The notes under the pieces: model-generated | Databases searched by the model: none | The model's input: only the letters and a program-made list of their open reading frames with translations | What the model was told of the DNA's origin: nothing | NCBI GenBank assembly: GCA_965247975.1 | Contig: OZ252050.1 | Location: forward strand, 1,860,001-1,924,000 | Direction of reading: 5' to 3' | Length of the DNA stretch: 64,000 bases | Origin: Taishania sp965247975 | Lineage (GTDB): Bacteria > Bacteroidota > Bacteroidia > Flavobacteriales_D > Crocinitomicaceae | Program-made: the position numbers and the translations under genes | Part shown: positions 33,691-42,623 of the stretch, in pieces | Numbering within the stretch: the first letter of the stretch is position 1 | Layout of the letters: each line of letters begins with the position of its first letter

Positions 33691-34575
33691 TTAATGACTT
33701 ACTTCAAATTTTATAATGGAAAAAAAGTGAGCATCTGAATAGTTCAGGAAGTAAATGCCATTGCTCAAGTTCCGCGTATCAATGGTTTCGCCATCGAAGT
33801 TCTGTTCTATTAGCACTTGTCCATTACTATTCAAAATTTGAATGTGCTGGTCGGTACTCTCTGTTGGGCATCTTAAATGTAAAGCATCAGAAGTCGGATT
33901 TGGGTAAATAGAAATAAGGGCGTTGTTTTGAATTTCACCGATTCCTTCAAACACGTCAGCTATGTTGATGTCATCTATCATCCATCCATCTCGTGGAATA
34001 GAACTACTATCCGAAATGTAAGTAAAGCGAAACAAGACACTATCACCATTCATAGGTACTGGGTAAGGAAAAAATCCAGAGGCCCAATTAGACATATCAA
34101 AATAGCAATTTTGCCAACCGTTTGTTGAACCAATTAAGGTTGGTTTAGGATTGTTCCAATAGATGTCATAAATCGTATCTTCCGTGAGTAAATTTATCCA
34201 GTTCAGGCCATTATCAGGCGAAATCTCGATCATGCCAAAGTCAGAAGTGTCTCCATCCATGTTGTACCAAAAATTAATCGAAAACCAGTGAAAAGGCATG
34301 TCCGATCGATAATGCTTCAAATGAAAAGAGGAAGTGTCGCTTGCAGGAACAGGGTTTAAGGTATCGGTTACAATTACATTTGGCAACGAATTTGCCGAAG
34401 TAAAAATTGATTTGGTTGGTGCTCCTACCTGCCAAATACAATTTGGGTTCGAAACCGTATCCGGGTACACTTGATCGGAAAATGCGGGGGAATCAAAATC
34501 AATGCTCCACATGAATTGGCTGTAAGCAGTTGTTGTAGCAATTATAAGCGAAAGTGTCAGTAAAAGTCTTTTCAT
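33691..34575 (-). CDS. T9SS-secreted protein with jelly-roll-like domain
   Basis: A 294-residue protein with signal peptide MKRLLLTLSLIIATTTAYS. Residues about 70-205 look like a MAM/jelly-roll carbohydrate-binding region ('FHWFSINFWYNMDGDTSDFGMIEIS.DNG..W', 'RDGWMIDDINIADV'). A type A sorting domain follows (220-294: 'ISIYPNPTSDALHL', 'IQILNSNGQVL', 'LSNGIYFLNY'). It is probably surface-attached or released. Confidence 0.78.
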   Translation of the reverse strand: MKRLLLTLSLIIATTTAYSQFMWSIDFDSPAFSDQVYPDTVSNPNCIWQVGAPTKSIFTSANSLPNVIVTDTLNPVPASDTSSFHLKHYRSDMPFHWFSINFWYNMDGDTSDFGMIEISPDNGLNWINLLTEDTIYDIYWNNPKPTLIGSTNGWQNCYFDMSNWASGFFPYPVPMNGDSVLFRFTYISDSSSIPRDGWMIDDINIADVFEGIGEIQNNALISIYPNPTSDALHLRCPTESTDQHIQILNSNGQVLIEQNFDGETIDTRNLSNGIYFLNYSDAHFFSIIKFEVSH

Positions 34576-34654
34576 AGAAATTTGTTTTCAAGTTTGTGAT
34601 AAGTTAAACGTTTACAAAGTGTAATTGGTTGAGAAGAAATGAATTCTTTGTAGC

Positions 34655-35535
34655 TCATTTTGGTTTATTTATTTCATTTTTCCAAATGTTAAAACAACTC
34701 GTCCTGAAAAGTAATGGCTGATAATCAATTTCTTGATCATAATATGAAAAAAGCACTTCTTCCTTCGTATTCATTTTATACGTTGCATTCAGCTCTCGAA
34801 TTATGTAGCCTTGGGGATCAAAGTAAAGGCGCTTTTCAATTGTTAAAACCTGAGTTCGATAATAAATTTCATTCAGATCGCCTAGAAACACTTGAGTTTA
34901 AGGAAAAGCGACGAAGTAATAGCGGGCTATTTCGAGACGTTTTGACGAAAAAATCAAGTTTTTATTGGTGAAGTTCAATTTGCTTTTCAATTAATTCTTT
35001 GAAATTAACTTCGTTGCTGCTTGCGCGGTGTTCGTTGTTTTTAATCGCGATAGCTTGCTATCCCTCATAAAACCGCCTTCTCTTTCAAATTTTAATTGAA
35101 ATCTGAATTGAAATTTAGAATCGAACTCAGGTTTAAAGGTTCTTCCGCTAAAAATGTATTCATTCGCCAGAATATAAAATAGATTACTCCGTCTTTGTTG
35201 TAGTATTGGTCAAATGTTTTAAACCAATCTCCTGAAAGTGAATAAGATTCTGTTGTTACGAAAAAACCTTCATTTTTCTGTTCAAGAATAGTTACCGTTT
35301 CGGCTAGGTGGAGGGAATCATTTAAATGCTCGCTTGTCAACCAACCAGAAAACATGAAATCCTCACCCCACATTATGTGATAAAGCTTTTGGGCTTGATT
35401 CAATTCTTTTTCAATGATAGGTTGCCATTTTTGGAAATCCAATCTGATTTTAGCAATCAAAGTATCCTCTTGGGCAAATCCTTTTGCGCAAATTAGAATG
35501 AAGAAAAACAAAATCCATTTCAATTTATTCGTCAT
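34655..35535 (-). pseudogene. Secreted-protein gene split by a MITE-like insertion
   Basis: Two pieces belong to one gene. The 5' piece (35535 down to 35133) encodes signal peptide MTNKLKWILFFFILICAKGFA and a mature part to 'RMNTFLAEEP'. The 3' piece (34847 down to 34655) encodes 'LTIEKRLYFDPQGYIIRELN' to the end. Removing 290 bp (285-bp element plus one TTAAA copy) joins the pieces exactly in frame as 'AEEPLTIEKRLYF', giving a 196-residue protein. As it stands the product is truncated, with a foreign 14-residue tail. The family is unknown. Confidence 0.8.
34848..35132. mobile_element. MITE-like element 2 (285 bp)
   Basis: Terminal inverted repeats of about 33 bp begin ACCTGAGTTCGAT (perfect for 13 bp, then a few mismatches through TAAATTTCA and TTCAGAT). 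Both sides have the 5-bp target duplication TTAAA (34843-34847 and 35133-35137). The interior codes for nothing and forms a degenerate palindrome around the centre ('AATAGCGGGCTATT' on one side, 'GATAGCTTGCTATC' on the other). It is probably mobilised by a transposase elsewhere. Confidence 0.78.
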
Positions 35536-35603
35536 CAGCTATTTTATTGAATCAATGATTTCATGCTCTTCCTGTTTTAATTCAAGCATTCTCAAGCTAC
35601 CAA

Positions 35604-35774
35604 CTATTTTCTTGACAAAATCTTCACCAAGAAATATCCCAAACTCAGTGCAAGAAAAACAATATTCACAACTCCTGCAAATGGTGGTGCGCCTTCAGGA
35701 TAAACTTGTCCCATCAACACGACAAAGTTGAGGATTATCAGGATAATTAAAAGTGCTTTGTTGTTTGTAATCAT
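35604..35774 (-). CDS. Small two-helix membrane protein
   Basis: A 56-residue protein below usual length cut-offs, starting MITNNKALLIILIILNF and ending VKILSRK. Two hydrophobic helices (about 7-21 and 35-52) are joined by a polar turn 'GQVYPEGAPPFAG'. The clean start, codon use and terminal lysine/arginine suggest a real gene. The function is unknown. It lies 68 bp upstream of the split secreted-protein gene in the same direction. Confidence 0.55.
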   Translation of the reverse strand: MITNNKALLIILIILNFVVLMGQVYPEGAPPFAGVVNIVFLALSLGYFLVKILSRK

Positions 35775-36115
35775 GGCATTGAATTTTTAAAAAAGTGGTT
35801 TAAGTTTTATTTAAAATGATAGAAAAATTGGTTATGGTTTATTACTTACGATTTCAGAAAAACGAATTTAACAATAATCACTTTCAGTTTTTTCGAAATT
35901 CGGGTTTTTGCCAGCAAATTGTTGAAACTTCATAGAACATTTAGCGCAAAAGTATTGACTTATGGAAATTCGTTTTTGTCTTTAGTAAATGTTTGAATCA
36001 ACATGAAATGCTGACTTCTAGATTCTTGTTTGCTTTGCAACGTTTTATAAATGACGGAATATAGATGATTTTTTTACCTTTGGAATCCTATGGCTATTGA
36101 ATGATTTTTCCCAAC
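35775..36115. other. 341-bp divergent intergenic region
   Basis: No gene is supported. It separates the minus-strand block from the first plus-strand gene and holds the promoter box at 36075-36082. Confidence 0.5.
36075..36082 (+). promoter_or_regulatory. Candidate -7 box for the cytidylyltransferase gene
   Basis: TACCTTTG is a perfect TAnnTTTG, 33 bp before the ATG at 36116. No TTTG lies at the expected -33 spacing. Confidence 0.45.
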
Positions 36116-36796
36116 ATGATAACAGCAATTGTACCGATCAAAAAAGAGTCGGAGAGATTAAAAGATAAGAATTTTTTGAATTTTTGCGGGCAGCCGCTTT
36201 ACCATGTTGTACTTGATACTCTGCAACATTGCGATGTCATAGACCAAATCATCATAAATACCGATTCATCCATTATTATGAAAGAATGCGCGATGAGGTA
36301 TCCTAAAGCGGTCGTGCTTGAAAGACCCGATTATCTTCTTGGAAATGATGTTACCATGAATAGCATTCTTGTGCATGATTTATCGAAAGTGGAAGGCGAA
36401 CATTTTCTTCAAACACATGTGACAAATCCTTTACTGACAAAGAAAACCATTGAGCGGGCCATTGATGTCTATTTTCAAAATCTGCCATTTTACGATTCGT
36501 TGTTTGCCGTGGAAGCTGTAAAAAAAAGAGCTTACGACTCGTTGGGAAAACCGATTAATCACACCAATGAGTTATTGCTTCAGACGCAACATTTACCTGA
36601 AGTAAATATTGAAAATTCTAATTTGTTTTTGTTCAGTAGAAGATCATTTCTCGAAGCTAAAAATAGTAGAGTAGGGCTTAAGCCTCAAATGTTTCAAATG
36701 TCTGCGCTAGAAGGAATCGACATTGATTTTAACGAAGATTTTTTACTCGCAGAACTCATTATGAAACATAAAACCCTTTTTCCAACTTTTGATTAA
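36116..36796 (+). CDS. Acylneuraminate cytidylyltransferase family protein
   Basis: A 226-residue protein. The start at 36116 (MITAIVPIKKESERLKDKN) fits the family better than the ATG 15 bp upstream. It has the CTP-binding loop 'IVPIKKESERLKDKNF' with G/R pattern, 'NTDS' near 48-51, and the 'EGIDIDFNEDFLLAELIM' C-terminal region. CTP_transf_3 enzymes activate sialic or related acidic sugars as CMP-sugars for surface glycans. The substrate is uncertain. It is convergent with the Kdo-transferase gene and shares the TTAA at 36793-36796. Confidence 0.8.
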   Translation: MITAIVPIKKESERLKDKNFLNFCGQPLYHVVLDTLQHCDVIDQIIINTDSSIIMKECAMRYPKAVVLERPDYLLGNDVTMNSILVHDLSKVEGEHFLQTHVTNPLLTKKTIERAIDVYFQNLPFYDSLFAVEAVKKRAYDSLGKPINHTNELLLQTQHLPEVNIENSNLFLFSRRSFLEAKNSRVGLKPQMFQMSALEGIDIDFNEDFLLAELIMKHKTLFPTFD

Positions 36797-38037
36797 TCTT
36801 TGATTTTGTTGAGCATTGAGTCCACAATTTTTGTGCTCGATGTTGCATTCTTCTTCACAAATTGTTTGATTTTATCGCTTATCGCTAGATGTTCTGTGCT
36901 GCGTAGCTGACTTATTATCAATGCTTTCAACTCATCGGCGGTTTGAAAGATGAAAGCACCTCCTAATTCCATCAATTGAATTGCTTCATCGTAATTTCGG
37001 TGGTTTGGACCAAATCCTACAGGCACACCATAAACGGCAGGTTCAATAACATTGTGGATGCCAATTTGGTCGAATCCTCCTCCGATAAGCGCAAAATTTG
37101 CGTAAGCATACAAATGCTTGAGAATACCTACTTGATCTACTATTAGAATGTCGCAATTGGTTGGCATTTCATTTATTCTTGAAAAGAATGTCCAATCCGA
37201 AATTGGTAACTTTCGGGCAATCAAAGATTTGTCTATTTCGTGAGGGACAAGGATCCATTTTATATTGAATGCTTTGAGTTCCATGCGGATTTGTAGAAAT
37301 AATCGTTCGTCTTTTGGCAAACAGCTACCCAAAATAATGGTATACTGTCCAGCGATGAATTTCTCGATGCTCGGAAAACGTTCGTTTTTTAGGGATTGAT
37401 TGTAGACACGCTCGAAACGTGTATTCCCAGTTATCAGTGTATTCGAAAGGGAATAGGAGTCATTTAGAAGTTTTTTAGTTTCCTTATTTTGACAGTAAAT
37501 TAAATCAAAAGCAGCAAAGCATTTCCGGTAAAAAATTCGCAAAGGCCATTTAAGAAAATTACTTCTTTTGGTCAGTTTTAGTGAAATAAGATACGCAGGA
37601 ATTTGCTTTGCCTTTGTTTCCATTAAAAAGTAATACCACAATTCTGAGCGGCTAAACAGCGCTATTTCTGGTGAAACTATATCCATAAAAGTCCGAGCAT
37701 TCCTTTTCGAATCTTTGGGTAAATAAGTCACAAAGTCAAATAATCCAAGAGGTGAAAGCGATTCAAAAGCACTAGGTGAAAAAACGGTAAGAATGGTCTT
37801 TTTCTCTGGAAATTGTTGTTGGATTTTAAAGAATATTTCGCAACTATCTTCAAATTCACCAAGCGAAGAGCAATGAAACCACATCCATTTTTCATCGTTT
37901 TTAATTCTCTTTTGAAGTTCAAATTCCCAGTCTTTTCTTCCTTTTATCCACCGTTTCGCTTTGGAGTTAAATGGACTCACAAGTAGGATTACAAAAAAAT
38001 AGAAATTAATGGCGATAGAATATCCTGCGTTCATCAT
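36793..38037 (-). CDS. waaA: 3-deoxy-D-manno-octulosonic acid transferase
   Basis: A 414-residue protein with one N-terminal membrane anchor (about 5-20). It has the GT30 glycotransferase features: 'WFHCSSLGEFED' (catalytic Glu in the SxGE motif near residue 60), 'LFSRSELWYY' near 130, and 'LIGGGFDQIGIHNVIEPAVYGVPVGFGPN' (nucleotide-sugar site, about 315-345). It transfers Kdo from CMP-Kdo to lipid A precursor at the inner membrane. The length is normal. It overlaps the convergent CMP-sugar synthetase gene by 4 bp. Confidence 0.92.
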   Translation of the reverse strand: MMNAGYSIAINFYFFVILLVSPFNSKAKRWIKGRKDWEFELQKRIKNDEKWMWFHCSSLGEFEDSCEIFFKIQQQFPEKKTILTVFSPSAFESLSPLGLFDFVTYLPKDSKRNARTFMDIVSPEIALFSRSELWYYFLMETKAKQIPAYLISLKLTKRSNFLKWPLRIFYRKCFAAFDLIYCQNKETKKLLNDSYSLSNTLITGNTRFERVYNQSLKNERFPSIEKFIAGQYTIILGSCLPKDERLFLQIRMELKAFNIKWILVPHEIDKSLIARKLPISDWTFFSRINEMPTNCDILIVDQVGILKHLYAYANFALIGGGFDQIGIHNVIEPAVYGVPVGFGPNHRNYDEAIQLMELGGAFIFQTADELKALIISQLRSTEHLAISDKIKQFVKKNATSSTKIVDSMLNKIKD

Positions 38038-38070
38038 GATTTTATAACTTCATAACTCATAATTCATACC

Positions 38071-38547
38071 TCAAAGCTCATACCTCCTCAACGTTGGCTC
38101 CACATGCTTTTCAAAACCATTCTTTAAATAAACTTTTTCTCCCGCTTCTGTAGCATGTAATTCAAAAGCATAAATCCCCAAAGCTTGACCTTCTTCCATT
38201 AATTTCTGTAAAATGGTGGAGCAAATCCCTTGTCCACGGAAGGATGGGTGCGTGTACATGTTCATGATGTAGCCCCATTTTCCTGACGGATTTTTGAAAT
38301 TTCCTGGTTGTTCGCGCAGTTGCAAGGTTCCAACACCAACCACTTGATCTGCTTGCTTCGCAAGGAAAGAAATACAGCTGTTAGTTGCCATGCTCCGCGA
38401 TAAATAGTCGTTTAGATGAGTGCGCAAGTTCTCAGTCTCCGCAGCCGACTTTTGACCTCCAAGTTCAATGGCAAACAGAATTCTGTTTTCTATCAAGGTC
38501 GGAATGTCCGAGTGACTTGCTTTGTGGAAAGTGGTTTTATTTGTCAT
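38071..38547 (-). CDS. GNAT-family N-acetyltransferase
   Basis: A 158-residue protein with the GNAT fold. Strand 'VVGVGTLQLRE' and 'GYIMNMYTHPSFRGQGICSTILQKLMEEGQALGI' contain the acetyl-CoA loop R-G-Q-G-I-C (about 112-117). The C-terminal part is 'ELHATEAGEKVYLKNGFEK'. The acceptor is unknown. Its ATG abuts the stop of a 28-codon exported peptide gene. Confidence 0.85.
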   Translation of the reverse strand: MTNKTTFHKASHSDIPTLIENRILFAIELGGQKSAAETENLRTHLNDYLSRSMATNSCISFLAKQADQVVGVGTLQLREQPGNFKNPSGKWGYIMNMYTHPSFRGQGICSTILQKLMEEGQALGIYAFELHATEAGEKVYLKNGFEKHVEPTLRRYEL

Positions 38548-38634
38548 TTAAAATTCTATTTTTAAGCTCAAATCCTGCGCTCTGGATTGCACAGAATAAA
38601 GAAAAATTAATAGTGTTAGCGTTAAAAATTTCAT
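38548..38634 (-). CDS. 28-residue signal-peptide-like ORF
   Basis: It encodes MKFLTLTLLIFLYSVQSRA followed by QDLSLKIEF and a TAA that directly precedes the GNAT ATG. The N-terminal part is a complete Sec signal with an S-R-A cleavage site. It may be a truncated exported-protein gene or a real short secreted peptide, and nothing else supports either choice. Confidence 0.35.
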   Translation of the reverse strand: MKFLTLTLLIFLYSVQSRAQDLSLKIEF

Positions 38635-38649
38635 TTGGTTTGAAGCTTT

Positions 38650-39270
38650 TTATTCATTTAATAATTCAATTTCCAAACGCAAATTTAGTTTAGCTTGATT
38701 TTCATATTGGAGGTGGAAAATGTCGGTTTTAAAGATTCTCTCCATGTGCAAAAAGTGATTTAATACTTTTTTTCTACCAGGGTTGTAAACAAGGTCAGGA
38801 TAACTAGAATACTCCTGCCTAATGTTTTTGCAATAAACTAAATAGGTTGCCCAAGGTTGCCCTAAAATGGATAGATCAGCATCTATAAAAAAATTGATAT
38901 CACGGTTGGAGGAGGCTAGATGTGATTTAGTTGCTAAAATTTGATTAACGCAAAGTTCTATGGAGTTTTTGTCCACTGAAATCTGATTCATTCGCTTTTC
39001 TGCAAGTTGTGCACTTTTTTCTTCATTGTCTGATTTTAATGAATCGTATATAATATCGTGATAGTACAGAGTAAATAATATGGTGTCCCAATTTTTAATT
39101 TCCGCTTTAACTTTTGTTAATTGAATCAGTAAATTTTCAAGATGTTCTAGAGTATGGTAATGTCTGTTTTCCCTTGAATAGTTCGCCTCAATTTCGCTCC
39201 AAAGTTCCTTTTTCAGACTGTCATTGTCCGTGTAATTGGTTAAAAGCGCGGTGAATGTTTTTTCTAACAA
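38650..39270 (-). CDS. HD-superfamily metal-dependent phosphohydrolase
   Basis: A 206-residue protein. The HD motif is His71-Asp72 in 'LYYHDIIYD', with upstream metal ligand region 'HYHTLEHL' (His37, His39, His43) and downstream 'FIDADLSILG'. The layout matches the COG4339 family of predicted hydrolases. The start is a TTG at 39270, because a stop precedes it and no ATG occurs nearby. Substrate and role are unknown. It is 11 bp from the next gene upstream and probably co-transcribed. Confidence 0.82.
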   Translation of the reverse strand: MLEKTFTALLTNYTDNDSLKKELWSEIEANYSRENRHYHTLEHLENLLIQLTKVKAEIKNWDTILFTLYYHDIIYDSLKSDNEEKSAQLAEKRMNQISVDKNSIELCVNQILATKSHLASSNRDINFFIDADLSILGQPWATYLVYCKNIRQEYSSYPDLVYNPGRKKVLNHFLHMERIFKTDIFHLQYENQAKLNLRLEIELLNE

Positions 39271-39281
39271 TGTTATATTTA

Positions 39282-40052
39282 TTATTCATTATTTGAAAGT
39301 ATCTCTGTTAAGACTTTACCGTCTATTTTGTCATAAATGGTTAAGTTAGCTACATAACCAGATTTAATCTTTTCTTCTAAGCACTTGTCAAAAAGGACTG
39401 GAGAATAATTATTGAAGGAAATAAATTTTAGATCATCATAATTACATAGGTTTCGTGGGATTTCTTTAAATGAGCAGTAATACATAAATTGCGCTAAATT
39501 GGGAGAGTTTTCGATTGGGAAATATTCTAACAATGGAGCGTCTAAATTTACTAATCCAAGCGTTGGAAAAAACTCAGCAGTATTCCAGTTCATTAATTTG
39601 GGTGCATTTATGTCCAAAATATCTAGATTATTGAAATTTCCATTAACCATATTCAAACTAACAAGTTCAGATGATTGTATTGTTAAATGTTCAATATTTG
39701 GAAATGAGGGTAATTCAAGTGAAACGTTTGAATATCTTTCAAAAAATAGATGTGTTAATTTAGGTAAAGTCGATTCCGAAATAAATTCTAATAATTCTTG
39801 ATTTGATGCAAATAGTTTTATCTCTTTTAGATGTGGATTGTTGATAATTGAACGACGAGCATTTTCGAATAAGGGATTGTTAAAAACGATTATAAGCGCT
39901 TCTAATGAATCCATCTTTTCGATTAGATCGTTTTCATTTATGACCTTGAAATTTAATTCATCATTGTAAGGACTTAAATCATGTTCAGTTAATTCCTGAC
40001 TAAATAGAATTTTTGAGAAAAATAAACAAAATAGTATAGTTGAAATTCTCAT
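39282..40052 (-). CDS. Secreted leucine-rich-repeat-like protein
   Basis: A 256-residue protein with signal peptide MRISTILFCLFFSKILFS. Irregular repeats with the 'LPKLTHLFFERY...LPSFPNIEHLTIQSSELVSLNM...NNLDILDINAPKL' pattern suggest a leucine-rich-repeat solenoid of six or so units (about 65-220). Probably a periplasmic or surface binding protein. The partner is unknown. Confidence 0.68.
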   Translation of the reverse strand: MRISTILFCLFFSKILFSQELTEHDLSPYNDELNFKVINENDLIEKMDSLEALIIVFNNPLFENARRSIINNPHLKEIKLFASNQELLEFISESTLPKLTHLFFERYSNVSLELPSFPNIEHLTIQSSELVSLNMVNGNFNNLDILDINAPKLMNWNTAEFFPTLGLVNLDAPLLEYFPIENSPNLAQFMYYCSFKEIPRNLCNYDDLKFISFNNYSPVLFDKCLEEKIKSGYVANLTIYDKIDGKVLTEILSNNE

Positions 40053-40130
40053 GCTTAATCCCTTTTTATTGTTACAAACTTGTTGAAAATGATTCCTTGT
40101 TTTTCAAATATTCTCAACCAAAAATAACCT

Positions 40131-40820
40131 TTATTTCTTACAATACTGTTTCGATTCTTCCACCGGATATTTTTTGTCCAAATCAACATCGTTTAAGCTT
40201 TTCTGCATGCCCCAACCAAATAGTTTTTCGAAAAAGGGAAGCATTTTCTTGTTTTTGATTTTTGTTAGAAAATAGACTTCATGTTCTTTTTCTTTGATGC
40301 CCATTTCATAGAGAATTTCGTTATGTTCCACGATGTCTAATTCATGAAAATAGTAAGACCGTTCCAAAATTGTCAAATCGAGGCTTTTGAAAATTTCACG
40401 AATGAGTTAACCAATTGTTAATGATTGAGTTAAATTTTCAAGTTAACGATGAGTTGGCGGTTTTGCAACGGTCTTATAGTGCATCATTTTGAACTATTCA
40501 CAAACGTTTCCACTCTCCAGTTTTCCAGCGAAGAAATAAGGCATAAACCAACCGATGATGTGACATGAAAATGAGATGATTTTTCCTAATAAGTAAAATT
40601 TGATTTCGTTGTATTTCGAAACAGGAATCTCATACGTTTGCATGATTTTAAGCACTTCGCGACGGTGTTCCCACTCATCTTGCTCAATTTGTCGAATGAT
40701 TCTTTTTTCCTCAGGATCTTTGACCGATTGTGCATGACCTTGGTACGCAAAACTAGCTGCCTTTTCAGCCGAATATGCTTTTTGGAGCAGCTTTACGAGT
40801 TTTTTGTGAGGAAGCTTCAA
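40131..40820 (-). pseudogene. Ferritin-like (COQ7-type) protein gene, broken by MITE and nonsense codon
   Basis: The 5' half (40820-40494) has ferritin-like motifs 'AYSAEKAASFAYQGH' (iron-ligand Glu) and 'EQDEWEHRREVLKIM' (ExxH). The 3' half (from 40349) has 'FHELDIVEHNEILYEMGIKEKEHEVYF' (Glu, ExxH). A 121-bp element with a 5-bp target duplication separates them. Removing 126 bp rejoins the halves in frame as 'MMHYFHELD'. A TAG also replaces the expected Tyr codon in 'NVCE.FKMM'. No ATG start remains; only TTG at 40820. The gene is dead. Confidence 0.8.
40355..40475. mobile_element. MITE-like element 1 (121 bp)
   Basis: Terminal inverted repeats AAGACCGTTCCAAAA and TTTTGCAACGGTCTT match over 15 bp with one mismatch. 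The target duplication ATAGT flanks both ends (40350-40354 and 40476-40480). The interior has no open frame and contains GTTAA-rich near-palindromes. It is unrelated in sequence to the element at 34848-35132. Confidence 0.82.
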
Positions 40821-41423
40821 CGTTTTTTGAGGGTAAATTTAGGAAGACTTATTTGATTTGAAGTGGTCATCCAAAGGCAATCACATTTGAAGCCAACCAA
40901 AATGTTAGTGAAAAGAGCGAATAGTTTTACCTCCATCAAACCATTCCAAAGTACTTTGCATTTGAAATAATAGAAGTAACTGCGAAACAGCAGCGGAGTG
41001 AATAACAAAACCTTTGAACCACCAAAACAACCTTACAACGCTTTACATTAACAGGCTCATAATTATCCGTGCATCCGTGGCAAATTAATACTTCTTTAGT
41101 GTTTATCGTTGAGTTTTCAAAACTAGGTCGGCAGTCAAATACATTTCAAAAGTTAAGCCACGGATGCACGGATTTGATGTGTGAAAAAGCAAAATGAAGA
41201 CCATAAAAGCAATAATGTAACTTATTTCACGGAAGCTGAATGCATGCATTCAGCTGTAATTGACAATTTTCGACGAGTCGAAAATATCGGTGACATCTAT
41301 TTTGAATATAAATTATATTAACAATCAGAAATACCATAAATACCATAAACATGTTAATGCACTATTCAATTGCGTTTGGCCTTTGGTCATCCAACTTTTG
41401 TGATCTGCGATTGTCCCTAATTA
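40821..41423. other. 603-bp gene-free region
   Basis: No gene is supported; the short frame around 40817-41008 has no coding features. It contains the inverted-repeat element at 41065-41173. Confidence 0.5.
41065..41173. repeat. 109-bp inverted-repeat element
   Basis: ATCCGTGCATCCGTGGC (41065-41081) and its perfect complement GCCACGGATGCACGGAT (41157-41173) flank a 75-bp non-coding centre. The arms are GC-rich compared with the surroundings. I see no clear target duplication, so it may be an old MITE or a REP-type palindrome. Confidence 0.6.
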
Positions 41424-42050
41424 CTAAGATGTAAAATTAAAAATCAATGACACCGTATGAAATTTCACGGACTTAACCAGCGGACTTCCATTCACATTTA
41501 GTAATCCCATTGAGTACCTCAATTCAGGAGCAAATCGAAAACCATTGAATGGCTTATTTAGGCCAATTCCAAAATCGATGGCAAAATCAGTATTCGTTCT
41601 AAATTGACTCGGATCATTCGTACGCTTTTCTAGCGGAATTTTGACGTTTGGTCCAAAGTAAAAATAAGGATTGACTTTTTTCTTATAATCGCTGAAGACA
41701 AAATGATTCATAAACTCGAGACTTATCGGCATTACTTGATAAGTATATGAATTAGCTTCAGAGGGCGCAAAACGTATTTTATTGTCGTGAAATGCCAATT
41801 CAGCTTTTGGTGAAATAGACAAAATTTTGTTGAATCTGTAGTCAGCTAGAACTCCCACACGACCACCAATTTTATTCGAAATCTCTGCGTAATCAGGTTT
41901 GGCAGTAACAAGCAAATTCGAGTAGTTTACGCCAAGATTAAAACCAACATGAAAACGTTTGAGGGGGGTAATTTCGACCTGTTGAACTGTTTGAGAGAAG
42001 GAAAGACAGGATAATTGCAATCCAAAGATTGCCAATGATAACTTTTTCAT
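41424..42050 (-). CDS. Outer-membrane beta-barrel protein, PorT family
   Basis: A 208-residue protein. The ATG at 42050 gives signal MKKLSLAIFGLQLSCLSFS. Barrel strands such as 'FHVGFNLGVNYSNLLV', 'GGRVGVLADYRFN', 'VNPYFYFGPNVKIPL', 'TDFAIDFGIGLNKPF' and 'HTVSLIFNF' alternate as in the PF13568 family. The C-terminal aromatic residue is typical for BAM-assembled barrels. Likely an outer-membrane pore or structural protein. Confidence 0.75.
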   Translation of the reverse strand: MKKLSLAIFGLQLSCLSFSQTVQQVEITPLKRFHVGFNLGVNYSNLLVTAKPDYAEISNKIGGRVGVLADYRFNKILSISPKAELAFHDNKIRFAPSEANSYTYQVMPISLEFMNHFVFSDYKKKVNPYFYFGPNVKIPLEKRTNDPSQFRTNTDFAIDFGIGLNKPFNGFRFAPELRYSMGLLNVNGSPLVKSVKFHTVSLIFNFTS

Positions 42051-42623
42051 AATGTACAATTTAAGACCTCGTAGTAGAGACAGCATGTCCCGACTTTTCT
42101 GGAAGTCAGTTAAGTAGAATTATAACTTCATATAAATCAATTATTCATTTTTAAAAAAGCATGCATTTTCTTAAAACCAACTCAAAGAACGAACTTTTGA
42201 ATTTATTATTGCTGAATATTGAATCGTCGCTAGTTTACCACCAATTGTGCCTAAATCAGTTTGATGCGAAATTACTTGTGAACTTATAAAAGTAACAAAT
42301 ACAATTAGAATTATTTTTTCACTACTAAGTGCTTGAAAAATAGGAGGTTAATTTCAAAATATGAATATGTTACACGCATAATGTACTTGAATTTTTTAAC
42401 ATTGAGCATTTAAGAACATGAAGGGTCGCGCGGCAGCGACAAATAGTCACGATTCCGATGGCTAACTGAACTGGAAAGTCAATTTAACGTATATAACCCA
42501 AAATAATTTTTCACCAAAGGTTTTAAATTTTTAGTTAGGTTGTCTGTGTAAAAATTAAGGATAAAACCTTGCGGTTTTTTAAGAAGTTTCCAGCGAATTA
42601 CGAACTGTACTTCGCCTAACGAA

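Noticed and set aside
34848..35132. Inverted repeats considered as an invertible promoter or phase switch
   Set aside because: No site-specific recombinase is nearby, a clean 5-bp target duplication is present, and excision restores the host gene, which fits transposition rather than inversion.
36116..36796. Calling the cytidylyltransferase kdsB or neuA
   Set aside because: It is clearly of the CMP-sugar synthetase family, but the residues visible do not settle the sugar substrate. The nearby waaA does not prove a Kdo role, since Kdo use is widespread.
40817..41008. Minus-strand 63-codon frame upstream of the ferritin-like gene
   Set aside because: It has no ATG-linked feature, no family and an odd Phe/Leu/Lys composition. 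It runs into the start of the broken gene in another frame.
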